NCBI GenBank assembly: GCA_035041965.1
Contig: JAPYMA010000726.1
Coordinates: forward strand, 62,001 to 126,000
Origin: Anisakis pegreffii
Lineage: Eukaryota > Nematoda > Chromadorea > Rhabditida > Anisakidae
Direction: 5' to 3'
Length of the DNA: 64,000 bases
In this document: positions 52,915 to 64,000 of the stretch, in pieces
Layout: the number at the start of each line of letters is the position of its first letter
Numbering within the stretch: position 1 is the first letter of the stretch
Position numbers and translations under genes: made by a program
The notes under the pieces: generated by a model
What the model was told of the DNA's origin: nothing
What the model saw: the letters and a program-made list of their open reading frames with translations, nothing else
Database searches by the model: none

Positions 52915-53241
52915 CACAGATCTCTTGCAGTCGTCAATAAGTTGATTCAATTCCTTTCACATTTCCTCGATTTCCTCGAGGATAATGGGCTCACAAACGC
53001 ATGTAACCATTATTCCAATTGTAGTGTTTGCACTCCAGTTCAATTGCCATCATGTTTCATTTTTTCCAAATTATGCGACTATTTCCAGAAAATCTCTCTT
53101 AAGCAATCACTTAGTAAATGGGCTGATTGTAAGCCAGAAAATGTCCTTGAAACAAGTCTAGTATTCAACCTCGCAGCCACTTCAAAATCTTGCAATGATA
53201 AAAAGTCACAAATATTAAGATATATTAACAACGAAAAGTGA
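52915..53241 (+). CDS. Possible exon, unidentified
   Basis: An open frame of about 110 codons follows a CTGTTCACAG acceptor and includes LSHFLDFLEDNGLTNACNHY and a Cys-rich middle, ending at a stop at 53239. No family is recognised. It may be a chance frame or a terminal exon of an alternative transcript of the surrounding candidate gene. Confidence 0.25.
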   Translation, partial: HRSLAVVNKLIQFLSHFLDFLEDNGLTNACNHYSNCSVCTPVQLPSCFIFSKLCDYFQKISLKQSLSKWADCKPENVLETSLVFNLAATSKSCNDKKSQILRYINNEK

Positions 53242-53270
53242 TAAATTAACCAGAATTAATTTTTTGAAGG

Positions 53271-53391
53271 TATTCATCTCAAAGAAACGAACACCACGAC
53301 AGCAAAAACTGAGCGAATTCCGAGGCGGCGATTTGAACAAATACACAGCACGGTCGTATGCGATCCAAAATGGCAACGAGGTGTTCGGAGG
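53271..53391 (+). CDS. Candidate internal exon, unidentified
   Basis: It follows TTTTTTGAAG, starts in phase 0 with VFISKKRTPRQQKLSEFRGG and then DLNKYTARSYAIQNGNEVFG, and ends at a GTTAGT donor in phase 1. The phase suits both exons ending at 48512 and 51790, so a joined product would run GYDP (or GFEP) into VFISKKR. Composition looks clearly coding. No further downstream exon was identified in the window. Confidence 0.45.
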
Positions 53392-56300
53392 TTAGTAGAA
53401 TGCTTCAATGAATTTTGCTGCATGTGCAATGCGCTACTGTGACGATGATGTATTCTCTATAAAATCTAATTTTTTCACCGCAAACGTTTGAGTGTAGTTT
53501 TTCAACTGATTTCAGATGGAAATAACAATTCAGTTAGTATACCTTCAGATTAGAAATCACAATTTTCGTGTTCAGTTTTTTGAGTTTACAGCTGCAAACA
53601 TTCAATCTTCACTGTAGTTTAGTGCTTCGGAAATGTTCCTGATTGCTTAAATTCGTCTGAAAACATGCGAGAAAGTTTGATTTATCATGTGATCTTGCAA
53701 AAACTATTTATTTGATGAGGTCAAGTAAATGAAATCGTCCAATAAATCTGTGAACAATACTGACATATGAACTAGCATTGTGAGCACATAAAATGGCATT
53801 GCTGTGAAATGGACACGACTGCTTACTGTAAAATGTCTCACATGACATTTGTCTTGCTCTCAGCTACATATTCGTTAATTAATACTCTCTGGATTGCTGG
53901 CATTATCGGTGATTTAAAAAGGAATGAATTTTAAAGTGACATTCCATTGCTCATCAAAACGAAGCATTGTTCGTACTTCATATGGAGCATTCTTAACCTG
54001 TTGATTTTGTGAAATGAATGTAGTGGATTATTACCTGGATTACCTGGATCGGTCAGGCTATCAAGCGTTTATAACGTTGCTGGCCACAATGCTCGCGTTT
54101 CCGTGCGCATTGTTTTAGCCTCAATTTACGCCTCAATTTAGCCTCATTTTGTCAGTGGATTATATTCAACGACAGTGTTAAGTTTCTGAGTTTGATGGTG
54201 TTGAATTTTAACAATAGCTGTGTATTGATCTCATTCACTGCTTTCTGCTTTGGAGGCGACATTCTCATGAAATGGCCATGAATTCACAGAATTGGATGAC
54301 TGTTTTGTCGAAGTCAATGGAAAACTTTCGATGCAAGTCAGATTCACTGAAGTTAATGCGTGAGTGCGTGAATGAGCTCATGGAAAATTAATGAATGTTT
54401 CATTGAGATTCTGAATTAATGCACCCGCCTCGAAAATTTCTTAACCTTCACTGAAATGTCGATTCACCGAAATGAATGTCAGTGAATTACATTAGGCGAG
54501 AATGTTGACTGTCTTACTTTGAAGATGTGGCCGTCTTCGGCTTTTGGGTAGATATCTGCCGGAGCATTTATTTTTGATCAGTTTTTGAACCAATGCTACA
54601 TTTATGTTGAGACGAGATCAACTTCAGCTAGTGTTTCGAAACATTTGATGTGACCTCTATCAAAAGCAGCTTGTTTATTTTCATTCATTACGATAATCAT
54701 TTGCAAGAGTATTATTCCAATTTCTATCATGAACTATCAGAGAGAAAACAGTCCTGGCATGATAAATGATGAACTTATTCCATGGTTCTTCTCGAGTTTG
54801 TGTGATTGTATTGAAAAGAAGAGGTGAATCACAATGTATTCAATGCCAGGTGGATAGATTTAATGCCTAGTGGATCAGTCACAAATTCCAGCATATATTT
54901 AATGCCTGTGATTTCAGTCTCGCACTTCGATCACTTTTTCATTGAATTATTTCATTATTTTGTAATCCTTTGGACTTCGATCACTAATTTGACAGTAAGT
55001 TCATCGACTGGAATCATCTTAATCGTATTTGGAAACTTCTCATTTGAAGTGATTATGAGATGCCCGATTGAGTCATTGGAAAGTTTTGCGAATGTGTTTC
55101 GCATCGACGATTGAGTAGTAACTGAACAATTGTCGCATTTACACGTTAAATGTTCACATTTTCGTTGATTCTCTCAACTCATCATAACTTTCATCTCAGT
55201 TTTCATTTCACTTCTAACTTTTGATACCTTTTGCTTCTAAGTTGATAAATTTCCATAGCGACTATCGACAATCAATGGTTTTTCAAGTAATATCAAACGT
55301 GAATGATTCAGCATTTCAATAGGACGATAAGTAATGTGGTGTAACATCACTATGAGTTATTCAACGATAGCATTCATAGGAAATAATGACTGACATAAAG
55401 CTATCATCACTTGCAATCAGAAATAATCCACAACCGCTCATTCCACAGAACATCTGTCGTTCGTTCTCAACACTAAATGATTAGTTTAATAACCTCAGTG
55501 TCACTGATCAGCATATCACTCATCAATATCTTTGAAATGCTTACAATTGTGCTTTCGATCGCTCATCTTTATGATTACCACTTTAAACTGTTCACTGTTA
55601 TAGTTTTTTCCCAAATTCATCAATTTTGAATGAATTAGCGACGTGCACTGAGTAACGTGTTATTATAGCGATTAATATGTTTACCTTCTCAAATTCTAAT
55701 TTTAGGGACTTGTGATATCGTTAACTCACTCATTTTGCACATAACCTTCTTCTTCTTCTTCACGCTCTCCTCGAGTGAGACTTCTCATGAATATGCTTCC
55801 AGCAAATTAACAGTGCTATTGCTATTGGGTACAAAGCAAAAATTTTGCATTCATCGGTTTTAAGCACGATCAGATTCGTTTCAAGCAATTTGTCGCATCC
55901 ATTTTCTATGCAGCTATGACTTTCAAATAACATCTTGGCGTGATGAGAATAACATAAATATGTCACGAATAATCCGACTAGATCGAGGTCACCTACAGTT
56001 GAAAACAGGCGTGTTCAGTGAATTCATGGTGAATATTTCACAAACAAACTTTTATTCTGGACATTTCCTCAAAATCTCATCATCAGTTCATTCCATTGAA
56101 TGAGCGAATTATAAAAATGCAATTCAGTTGATGGTCTTTCAATAACGACTAACGGAAAATAGAAACGGAAAAAACTTTCCATCTCATTCATTCAGTACCT
56201 TCGAACGAGATTCTCGATGAATTCAACGAGTGAATTGTTTCTTAAAGAATAAAATCGTTTTCACTCAATTCAATTTAGGTGCTGTTGAAATCCCTCTCAT

Positions 56301-56568
56301 TTTTGGCATTTCTTGAATTCAAGAGGAACGCATTTGATTAGTAGCATGAATGCGTTTCGACGAAATCAGTTTGCATCTGACTACACTTCACTTTCATCGT
56401 TGCGTTTGTGCCAATTCGAATTGATTGTCAGTTTTCTAAAAGTTTTTTCTTCATCAGAATATTAACGTTTAATGCGCTTAATCATAGCGCATCAGGATCC
56501 ATACAAAAGTCTCTCATTACTCTCATTTCATTTGCTAGTTTCGATTGAAACAGGTGCATGAAGCGCTT
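53392..56568. other. Long stretch without a supportable gene
   Basis: AT-rich sequence, possibly introns of the candidate plus-strand gene. It includes the inverted dispersed-repeat copy at 54031-54132. A short plus-strand piece near 56552-56620 after GATTGAAACAG reads VHEALDSNYSDSMELL and could be a small exon, but a second frame is also open there. Confidence 0.4.
54031..54132. repeat. Inverted copy of the dispersed repeat at 31.3 kb
   Basis: This is the reverse complement of 31311-31412 with moderate divergence. Shared blocks include CGTTGCTGGCCACAATGCTC and TACCTGGATTACCTGGAT. It shows a dispersed element present in both orientations. Confidence 0.75.
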
Positions 56569-56920
56569 GACAGCAACTATTCTGACAGCATGGAACTGCT
56601 GGTGTTCCTCCCAGATTTATGAAAACTCAGCGATTTTTGGACAGATTCACGAATCACTCACGCTATATATAATCAATAAAAAATGATCACCAATTTATAT
56701 AAGGACTGTTTTTGAGAAGAGCTGGTGAAGCTGTTCAGGATATGAAGATATTTTAAATTGGTCCAATTGCTAGGCATATCACTTCCGTCCGTTTGACATT
56801 ACCACCGAATAGTTTTTGATTTATGATTCGTTTGAATTACTTCGGGAAGACAGTAATTACGTCCATTATACATATGTTAGCGTGTTTTAATGTGAACATT
56901 TGTTCATCTAATCTAATGAT

Positions 56921-57010
56921 CCTATTATAACATAACGACTAATGATGCTAATAATAATCCTATTATAACATAATAACTAATGATGCTAATAATAATCCTT
57001 TATAACATAA
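56921..57010. repeat. 38-bp tandem repeat, about 2.3 copies
   Basis: CCTATTATAACATAA starts at 56921 and 56959, with a third shortened start near 56997. Units are separated by CTAATGATGCTAATAATAAT. The units are nearly identical, implying recent duplication. Confidence 0.85.
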
Positions 57011-57555
57011 CAACATCATGAATTTATTACTCAGGCAATCTGATCGTGAGCAATTCCTTTTGTTATTTATATGACTTCCCGATTGTTTTTAATTTTGAAA
57101 CACTATCTGTTAAAACATTCAGTATTTGGAATTGATCACTGTTATGATCAGTTGACTTGGATTGATCACTGCACTAGATAAGACTGGATTAAAAGTTCGT
57201 GTTCAGGCTGTTGCGAGGCTGATGTCTGATGCTTCTAGAGCTGGACTCTGGAGAATTTCGCTCAATTTAGTTGTGGACATTGAGGAAGTGTACTGAAATG
57301 GGTAGATGAGAAGCATTAACAACAAAGGATGATAATTTTTTCAATTGCGGTTTTTTCTGCTCAGTGAACCAGTATTATCGCGTTTCGATTAGATTTTCTT
57401 GTGATTTTTAAAGTGAACATGAATGATTGCTGTGGGAAATAACTGAAGTAATATGTGATCTCCAAGGTTTAGATATCATGAAGCACTGATTTCAGGTTTA
57501 TGGTTTTTACAAGCATCTCTTTAATCACGTAAGCCTGAAACGATATTAATGCTGT

Positions 57556-57819
57556 TCAGATGGGCCTAATACAGTCATCTTTTAGTTGATCAGCTAACTC
57601 TGAGCTATTGAGTGGTATGGAAGTGCTGCGTTCAAATTTCAATTTACCAATGTCGACGATTCTTCCGCATAATCTATTCTCATGACATAAGCGTAGTTTA
57701 TTTTTTTCTTGTTCAACGTTGTGCATAGTTTCTTGTTCAAGTTCGTCTAAGCCACTAATATATAACTGAATGTCGGCGGAATATATTGATTGAATCATGT
57801 GCTGGAACCGTGGGTTCAA
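57556..57819 (-). CDS. Possible terminal exon, unidentified
   Basis: A minus-strand frame ends at a TGA and reads PRFQHMIQSIYSADIQLYIS and then ELEQETMHNVEQEKNKLRLC. It is charged and helical in character and looks coding. No ATG precedes it in frame, and an acceptor at CTAAG near 57833 is weak; the first ATG is at 57795. The family is not recognised. Confidence 0.3.
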   Translation of the reverse strand: MNPRFQHMIQSIYSADIQLYISGLDELEQETMHNVEQEKNKLRLCHENRLCGRIVDIGKLKFERSTSIPLNSSELADQLKDDCIRPI

Positions 57820-57833
57820 TATTTTTTTCTTAG

Positions 57834-58780
57834 CAAGTCATCATCTCGGAAATCCGATTAATGCTAACGGTCACGTTATAAGCAGACGAATGTGCACTAA
57901 GAAGACGAAATGAACGCCGATAAAACGAAGCGAAATCAAATTCAACAAGTTTTGCTCTAGCGAACCTATTGAATACTTGTGGCTGGGCGAACTACTCAAA
58001 AAGCAAAATTGAAATTCACGAATACAGCTGAAGTGGAGAGGATGTATTATATTCTCATCGAATCCATTGAATATGTTTGTGAGGAATCATTCTACATGAA
58101 ATTCATAAGTATGAATTGATGAGGTTGATAAATAATATTGATCTTAGAAGATCAGAAGTAATGTGATTAGGTTTTGATTTTAAAAAAGTGAATTCAAGCA
58201 AGACGACTAAAATTCCTGGGCGATGACTAGGTATAAAACTGAATAATCACTCAAGTGTGAACAATCCTCCTTAGACTTGCGATATTGCAAGGTTTTAGTC
58301 GTCTTAACAATTCATAATTTCGTTGAGACCAATTGGGAGAGTAATGTTTTGAAAATATTTATTTCATCGGGCAATGGAGTAAGAATAATAATTTTGAGAA
58401 TATTTATTTCGTCGGATATCTATTTGATAATGCAATGCTCACGTAAATTTAAAATTAAATGCAAGCCAAACTACAGCTTGGTTTAGGCTCGATAACATTA
58501 ATGACATCGGTAGACCATTCGACTTCAAGCAAAACTTTCCTACTCACTGGAGAAAACTTTGCTCTGAGCTTAATGGTGTACTAAGGTCATTGACATTGAT
58601 GTAGTAATTTTAAGTTGGTCAAAATTGATTGTTCGTTACTGTGTTTTTGCATCTGTCGTAGTATTTCATGTTGTAATTCTAGAATTATAGAATTATCCTT
58701 GTTCGTCATATCCTCGATTGTTATCACATATCATATTGAGATTTCTCTTTTGTTTAACAACCGTCACTAGGTTACCGGGC
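57834..58780. other. No gene seen
   Basis: AT-rich. The part 58484-58570 is distantly similar to 51462-51540 (both contain TTCAAGCAAAACT), suggesting an old duplication. Confidence 0.4.
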
Positions 58781-59510
58781 AAACTTGAGAAGATGGTAAG
58801 CTTGAACGTATCAAACCTATGTTTCTATAGTAATATATAATATCTATTGATCTATAGTGATCAAATGCATATCAATGAGCATCCTCAGCGCTAGTTGAGA
58901 TAGCTTTAATAAAATAGCTATAGCTCCTCAACTAAGCAAAATCGCTCGACAAAATATATATTTTTCTGAATGCAGAGATTCTGCTCGATCGATTGGTGTG
59001 AAGAAATTGATATGTTACTGGTCAAAGCTGAGGGTACGATAGGTTTGAATATGCCAACCCCAATAGCATCAGAAAAATAGCTATATCTCCTCGCAGAGGC
59101 GGAATTTTCCAGCGAGCTTTTCATTTTTGGAAAGCAGATATTCTGCTCAATCAAACGATGTACAAACTTGAATATGTTTGCGGGCAAACTTGAGAGGACG
59201 GTAGGCTTGAATGTACCCATATTTCCATTGTAACGTTTAATATGCATTGATCTTTACTGATCGAATGCATATCAATGAGCACCTCAGCACTAGTTGAGAT
59301 AGCTTCATTAAAATACATATAGCTCCTCAACTAAGCAAAATCGCCCGACAAAATATATATTTTTCCGAATGCAGAGATTCTGCTCGATGGATTGGTGTGA
59401 AGAAATTGATATGTTACTGGTCAAAGCTGAGAGTACGGTAGATTTCAATGAGCTAACCCCTATAGCATCAGGAAAATAGCTATATCTCCTCGCAGATACA
59501 ATCATAATAT
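58781..59510 (-). repeat. Inverted, diverged copy of the lectin-gene upstream repeat
   Basis: On the minus strand this matches 33030-33700. It consists of two tandem units of about 405 bp, with AAACTTGAGA(A/G)G(A/G) at 58781 and 59186. Frames through it resemble the repeat-derived frames at 33380 and 39505. No lectin gene accompanies it. Confidence 0.8.
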
Positions 59511-62500
59511 CACTGCCTTACATGTTTACGTTTAGCTATTATGGATTCGATGATTTTTGTGGCGTGATCCGTGCTGTTTATCTCAAGTGTGTAAACTGTT
59601 TTTTCAAGAGAACACTGGCTGATAAATTGCTGATAAATCGATGATCTTAAAAAAATGAAAATAGGAGTCCCTAAAATTCAGTCACCATCCAGAAGAATAT
59701 TGTAAGGTCAGCAATATGTACAGATGCAACAACGCTCACTTTGCTCACCATCGGCAGAATGCTGTTGGCATAAATCAGATTTGAGCAATAGTGTCAACAC
59801 TGAGCAGATAGGTTGTCAATCCATCCATCGGAATGTCATGAATTTTGTATTGGGCTTCTGTCATGCTATGAATACAAAATTAATTTTTCAGCTCAAGTGC
59901 AGTGCAGTAGCTGAACGATGCAAAAGTTTTTGTTGCAAACAACTGAATTCATTATCATTCATAAAGCCGTCGAAAAAATTCCTAAGGATGTCAATTTTTT
60001 TCACAACTCTATTGACGCGCGCATTGAAAACTCCGAATCGTTCGAAAGTTTTCCAAGGAATCGTTTAACTATATGCACCACCTTTCTCATCAAAAATTCA
60101 CTTTGCCCTAACACATTGGCCTAAAATATTCATGGCTGATTAATCGGGAAAAAATCAGCATTGCTTACCTGTATGAATGATTTTTTTTCGATTATTCTAG
60201 ACAACCTTCATTTGCGATTAGTTTGACTGCAATTTTCGGTTATGCATCAACTTGAATTATTTTCTTGATTGCAGGCATTGAATTAAGCGAAGTTTTCAAT
60301 AGATTCATTAAGAGTTCATCTAAATTCTTGAAAAAAATAACTGAAATTTCGGCTTCAACAAATTTGTAAATTAGTCAGTGCTCTGCATCATTCACCAGTC
60401 GACTTTTGCTCATTCATTCGAAAAACTCTTTCGAAAATGTTTTTTTCTGAACTCATTAGCTTTATATACAAGTATCAGTTCGTAAATATACACAACGATA
60501 CTTGAGTATCGTTGAATTTTTCAGTCGTATCGTCCGTCATTGATATCGAGATAAATTTTGAAGCATTCTTCAAAATCCTGCTTTGTAGTCAACGAGTTTT
60601 GGATGAACATAGCAATGGAACAAGTTGATCTGCCTCATTTTTTCTCCATTATTATGTTCAGTTAGCGTATTTCATATGATATGATGGTTTTTAAGATAGG
60701 CAAGAAGTTTAACGGATATTCTTTGAAGCATTTGGACTCTTTTGTTTCTTAAAGAATTATTTTTTGGACTCTTACTGAATCGTTTTTGTTGTGGTTGTTG
60801 TGTTCAATGTAAAGTGCAATTGTTCATCGCTTTTTTTAAAAATCAGCTCGAAGCGTTTGTTCGCTTCATTGTCATTGAATTCATCACCAATTCATTATCA
60901 TTATCAATGTCACTATCAATATCTTTATCACTGTTTTTATCATCATCACCATTGACACAACGTAATTCTTTGTTCTAAATCGCTTTGTCGATCTTTTAAA
61001 AATATGTTCTTCACACATTGGCATCTGATTGTGAGCGTAAGTGAATGAAGGAAAAAGATTTTCAATGCGATAAAGCAATGTTTATGATTTTTCTGTTTTG
61101 GCTTTATTGCTGATGAATCTTCTGACACTTACGATTAGTCGCTTACTGAATAGGAATGAATGAGGAATATTGATGGATGAGGAAAGAAATTTGTTTAGAC
61201 GGCAGCAAATGAGTATTGAAATAGTTAGTGTACATATTCCGTTAGATAAGATTGAAAAGGCTTCGAAAATTCTTTAGTTATTGCTTTTGCGTTCATCCGA
61301 GTGTGATCAACGCAAAGCATGTTCAACAAGACGGTTTTAAGTGTCGGTGTTTATATTCCGGGTGATGCCCGTTAAGCTCGCTTAATACCCCTCTCCCTGG
61401 CCCGTCTTTCTGCTCACACGCACCATTAACTTCTCAAATCAACACCATTGAGTACTTGAATTCATCTCATCTCGACGTTTACATTACTTTCAGTAATCCA
61501 TTTTCATGCTCACTTGATACTGATTATGACGAATTGGTTGCTATGGTGCTAGTGAGTGAGAGTGCATTTGCTTGCAGTTTTTTCATAAACGACTGGAAAG
61601 TTAGCCATCACTGAAACTGAATATTTTCTGATTACCGTTTTAAAGTGCTACTTTTCACTTACGTTGTGTGGTAATATTTTGAGTGCAACGTTGCTTCGTG
61701 GTAATGATTCTGAATAGTCAGATTGACGATTTTAGAGAGTTTTGCATCCGTTAAAGGATTTGTTGAGTAGATATAGAACGCAATTAGTCTGTGTTTAATC
61801 GGCCATGATTCCATTAAACGATACTACTGCCACTTAGAATTACATTTAAAGACATTAGCTGAAGTTTGCCGCGTTCTTGCATCCGGATTTTCATTCTCTC
61901 TCATTGATTAAGACCGATTATCTTATCAGAAAATTGTTGATACTAACAAAATGACTGAGAGAATTCATGTATGGAGAATTTTATGTGTGATATTAAAAAA
62001 GGATTGATTCGGAAATAAGAAATATAGAATCGGTTGGTAACGTATTGTTTCATAGCTTATATTCAACAATAAAAGATATCTGGAACTATTTCTAGAAGAC
62101 AGTGTCCGATTGTGTCTAATTTTTCTTGCCTGCTAAAGTATATTATTTTTTAACGATGATTGAATAAAAGGCGGTGAAGCGAGACACGCAATGCAGAAAT
62201 TATTCATTATTTGAATGAGGAAGATTTTTGCGTTCAATTCAATGAAAATGTCGAATGACATTTTGAAATGAATGAATGAAATAACATAGGTACGTGTCTC
62301 TTTCTTTTTCAATTTACTTGCGAACATTTATTCATGCTTCATAGATTCCATTTTCAAAATTCAATGTCGAATCACAGTTGTGTACTTAAGAAAAATCTGA
62401 AACAATGCTAATTTACTTGTCTATATGCATTTTTCATTGACTAGACAACTACAGTAATCAAACATTGAATTGGTGAAAGACTGATAATTGGACCCTGAAT

Positions 62501-62865
62501 TATCACGAAATTAATTAGTGAATTACTAATGAAGTTCCCACCGATTTTTTTAAATTCTTTTATTCTTCTTTTATTCATGTTTGTGTCACATTTGTCAGCG
62601 AGAGATTAAAAAGCAATTACGTCGAATCTCGTCGCATTCATGAGAACAAACCTCGTATTTAATTCACTGGTGATCTTGCGCTCAGTCAGGAATTCCCAAT
62701 CTCGTTCATTCCAGTCTCTATATTTTACAGTTTAATTTTACCTAGTCGAAGGTTTTGGGATAATTTCTAAGGTATTAGTCTTCTATCGAGTACGAATATT
62801 TTGATGCATTGCTGTGATCAATTGGACATGTTGTGGATCAAAGTTAGCATCATTTTGACCGATAA
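59511..62865. other. No supportable gene
   Basis: Open frames at 59724-60124 (plus) have no recognised content. Around 60890-60950 there is a TCATTATCA/TATCAT low-complexity run. Nothing else was recognised. Confidence 0.4.
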
Positions 62866-62982
62866 ATGACTCTGCATAAGAGTTGTCCTAGCGCTGCGAA
62901 AATAAACGAAATACGAGAGGTGGTTGAAGAGATCATCGAAGACACTTGGAGTGATTCTGAATGGCAGTTTTTTGATAAGTGA
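62866..62982 (+). CDS. Small open frame, 38 residues, possible first exon
   Basis: The ATG is in an AAATG context and the frame encodes MTLHKSCPSAAKINEIREVV, then an acidic EEIIEDTWSDSEWQFF, before a TGA. Composition is coding-like in an AT-rich background. It could be a first exon using the GTGATT near its end as donor, or a free-standing small protein. No homology is recognised. Confidence 0.25.
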   Translation: MTLHKSCPSAAKINEIREVVEEIIEDTWSDSEWQFFDK

Positions 62983-63847
62983 TTTTTAAAGAACTCGAGC
63001 AGTTTACCAACTTATGAGGTGAGATTACAAGATATTGCTGGCTCAAGAGTGCATTAAGAAGTGATGGACGTTACGCTGCAAATTATACTTTCCGCTACTG
63101 CATCTGAAGCCAGTCACTATATTCCGTGATATCCATACTGGATTATCACGATTGTGAATGATATAAATATTGACTGTTTCATGTTGTACTGAACATAGCA
63201 TGTTAAGAAATTTTTCACCTGCATGCAAAAATTTCTCACGCAACCAAAATGCTCATAATCATCTCATATGCAATAGCACACCGCCGCACATCGTTCAGTT
63301 CAGTACTTTAACAGATGATAGTTCGATTTTGTCAAAAAGCGTATTTATTTTGAAGCAGTTTATGGTTTCATGATTATCGAAAGTGTTTAAATTGGCGATG
63401 TGCTTTGAAATTTTAGCCAAGCTTTCAGTCCGTCAGATATGCGCACATCATCCTCATTTTTCTTCTTTAGATATGACACACATATTCAGTTTCTAATAAT
63501 TAGAGAAGCTGCTGAAGGGCAAAAGCGTCGGTGAAGTCGCTAAGCACGTTGTTCAATGAAACTTCACGTCCTTACTTGTTTGTGTACTTGTAATTAACGC
63601 ATATTCACAATATGTGAATGCTAATAGCAGATTAGAGTAATACAATAGAAGTTAATCTTTCGCGAGTGTTCCCTGCTAGCATTTTTCTCAAGCAGTCTCA
63701 AACAAGTCATTATAAAGTTGCCTCCTCACATTCTCGGATGTCGATTGCTGCTAGTCAATTTCTCTTTTAGTGCTGCAATTGAAAATGGTGATCAGAGATG
63801 TTGCCGTCTCGAAATTAGCTTAGAAACGTAGATTTTGCTGATTACAG

Positions 63848-64000
63848 TTCATGAACGAAAATCCAGGTGCTCTTCGGAGAAAATTCGCTTTTGCTGTGCT
63901 TGAACAACTGCTGTTACCATGGATTCCCGGCCAAAAAAAAAGGCTCGACACGATGAAAGAGTTTTCATCGTAAGACAATCCTCTGAGGTGAAAGGAAATT
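63848..64000 (+). CDS. Probable first exon of a nuclear protein gene, truncated by the window edge
   Basis: An unpaired TGATTACAG acceptor at 63847 precedes an ATG at 63919 in an ACCATGG context. The peptide MDSRPKKKARHDERVFIVRQ starts with a basic, SV40-like nuclear localisation sequence. A strong GTAAGA donor occurs after ...RVFI at about 63970, so the exon may end there. A second frame over the same bases is also open from 63848 (FMNENPGALRRKFAFAVLEQ), and either could be the real one. The rest lies outside the window. Confidence 0.35.

Noticed and set aside
54824..55114. 96-residue plus-strand frame with hydrophobic stretches
   Set aside because: No acceptor or donor in phase and no recognisable family; the composition fits AT-rich non-coding DNA.

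Overview
The window looks like nuclear DNA of a nematode. It is AT-rich and gene-poor (roughly six supportable genes in 64 kb), its genes are split by short-to-medium introns, and nearly every 3' splice site is the worm-type TTTCAG. Several first exons are preceded by an unpaired TTTCAG a few tens of bases before the ATG, as expected for spliced-leader trans-splicing. Genes were called by joining exons with matching phase and by recognising conserved protein families. The species cannot be named from the sequence alone.

Left part (1-29.7 kb), all genes on the minus strand. The 5' half of cofactor-independent phosphoglycerate mutase (ipgm-1) runs off the left edge. Two 3' exons of an unidentified gene lie at 3.6-4.0 kb. 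A seven-exon gene for a FLYWCH-type, PEB-1-like DNA-binding protein occupies 9.6-14.4 kb. An 8 kb stretch follows with no convincing gene; it holds a decayed retrotransposon, direct repeats and microsatellites. Next comes an intronless phosphoseryl-tRNA(Sec) kinase (PSTK) gene that carries a frameshift. It is followed by a complete ten-exon hel-1/UAP56 DECD-box RNA helicase (429 aa) with a tRNA-derived relic in one intron.

Middle part (31-44 kb). Two tandem plus-strand genes lie exactly 6,126 bp apart. Each encodes a 288-residue secreted protein with a signal peptide, a PAN/apple-like module, a Thr/Ser-rich linker and a C-type lectin domain. Promoter, introns and the PAN exon are nearly identical between copies, while the two exons encoding most of the lectin domain differ heavily. 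This is the most interesting signal in the window. Related flanking repeats lie on both sides, and each copy has its own transposon insertion, including an array of eight 28-bp hairpin units.

Right part (44-64 kb). This is mostly non-coding and repeat-rich. Several plus-strand exons appear to be coding but are not identified, including two related exons at 48.3 and 51.7 kb that both end at the same protein position. Foldback and hairpin elements, an inverted copy of the lectin-gene upstream repeat, and a probable first exon of a new gene at the right edge are also present.

The genes do not form an obvious operon or pathway. The housekeeping genes (glycolysis, selenocysteine synthesis, mRNA export) are independent neighbours of a recently expanded secreted-lectin locus.
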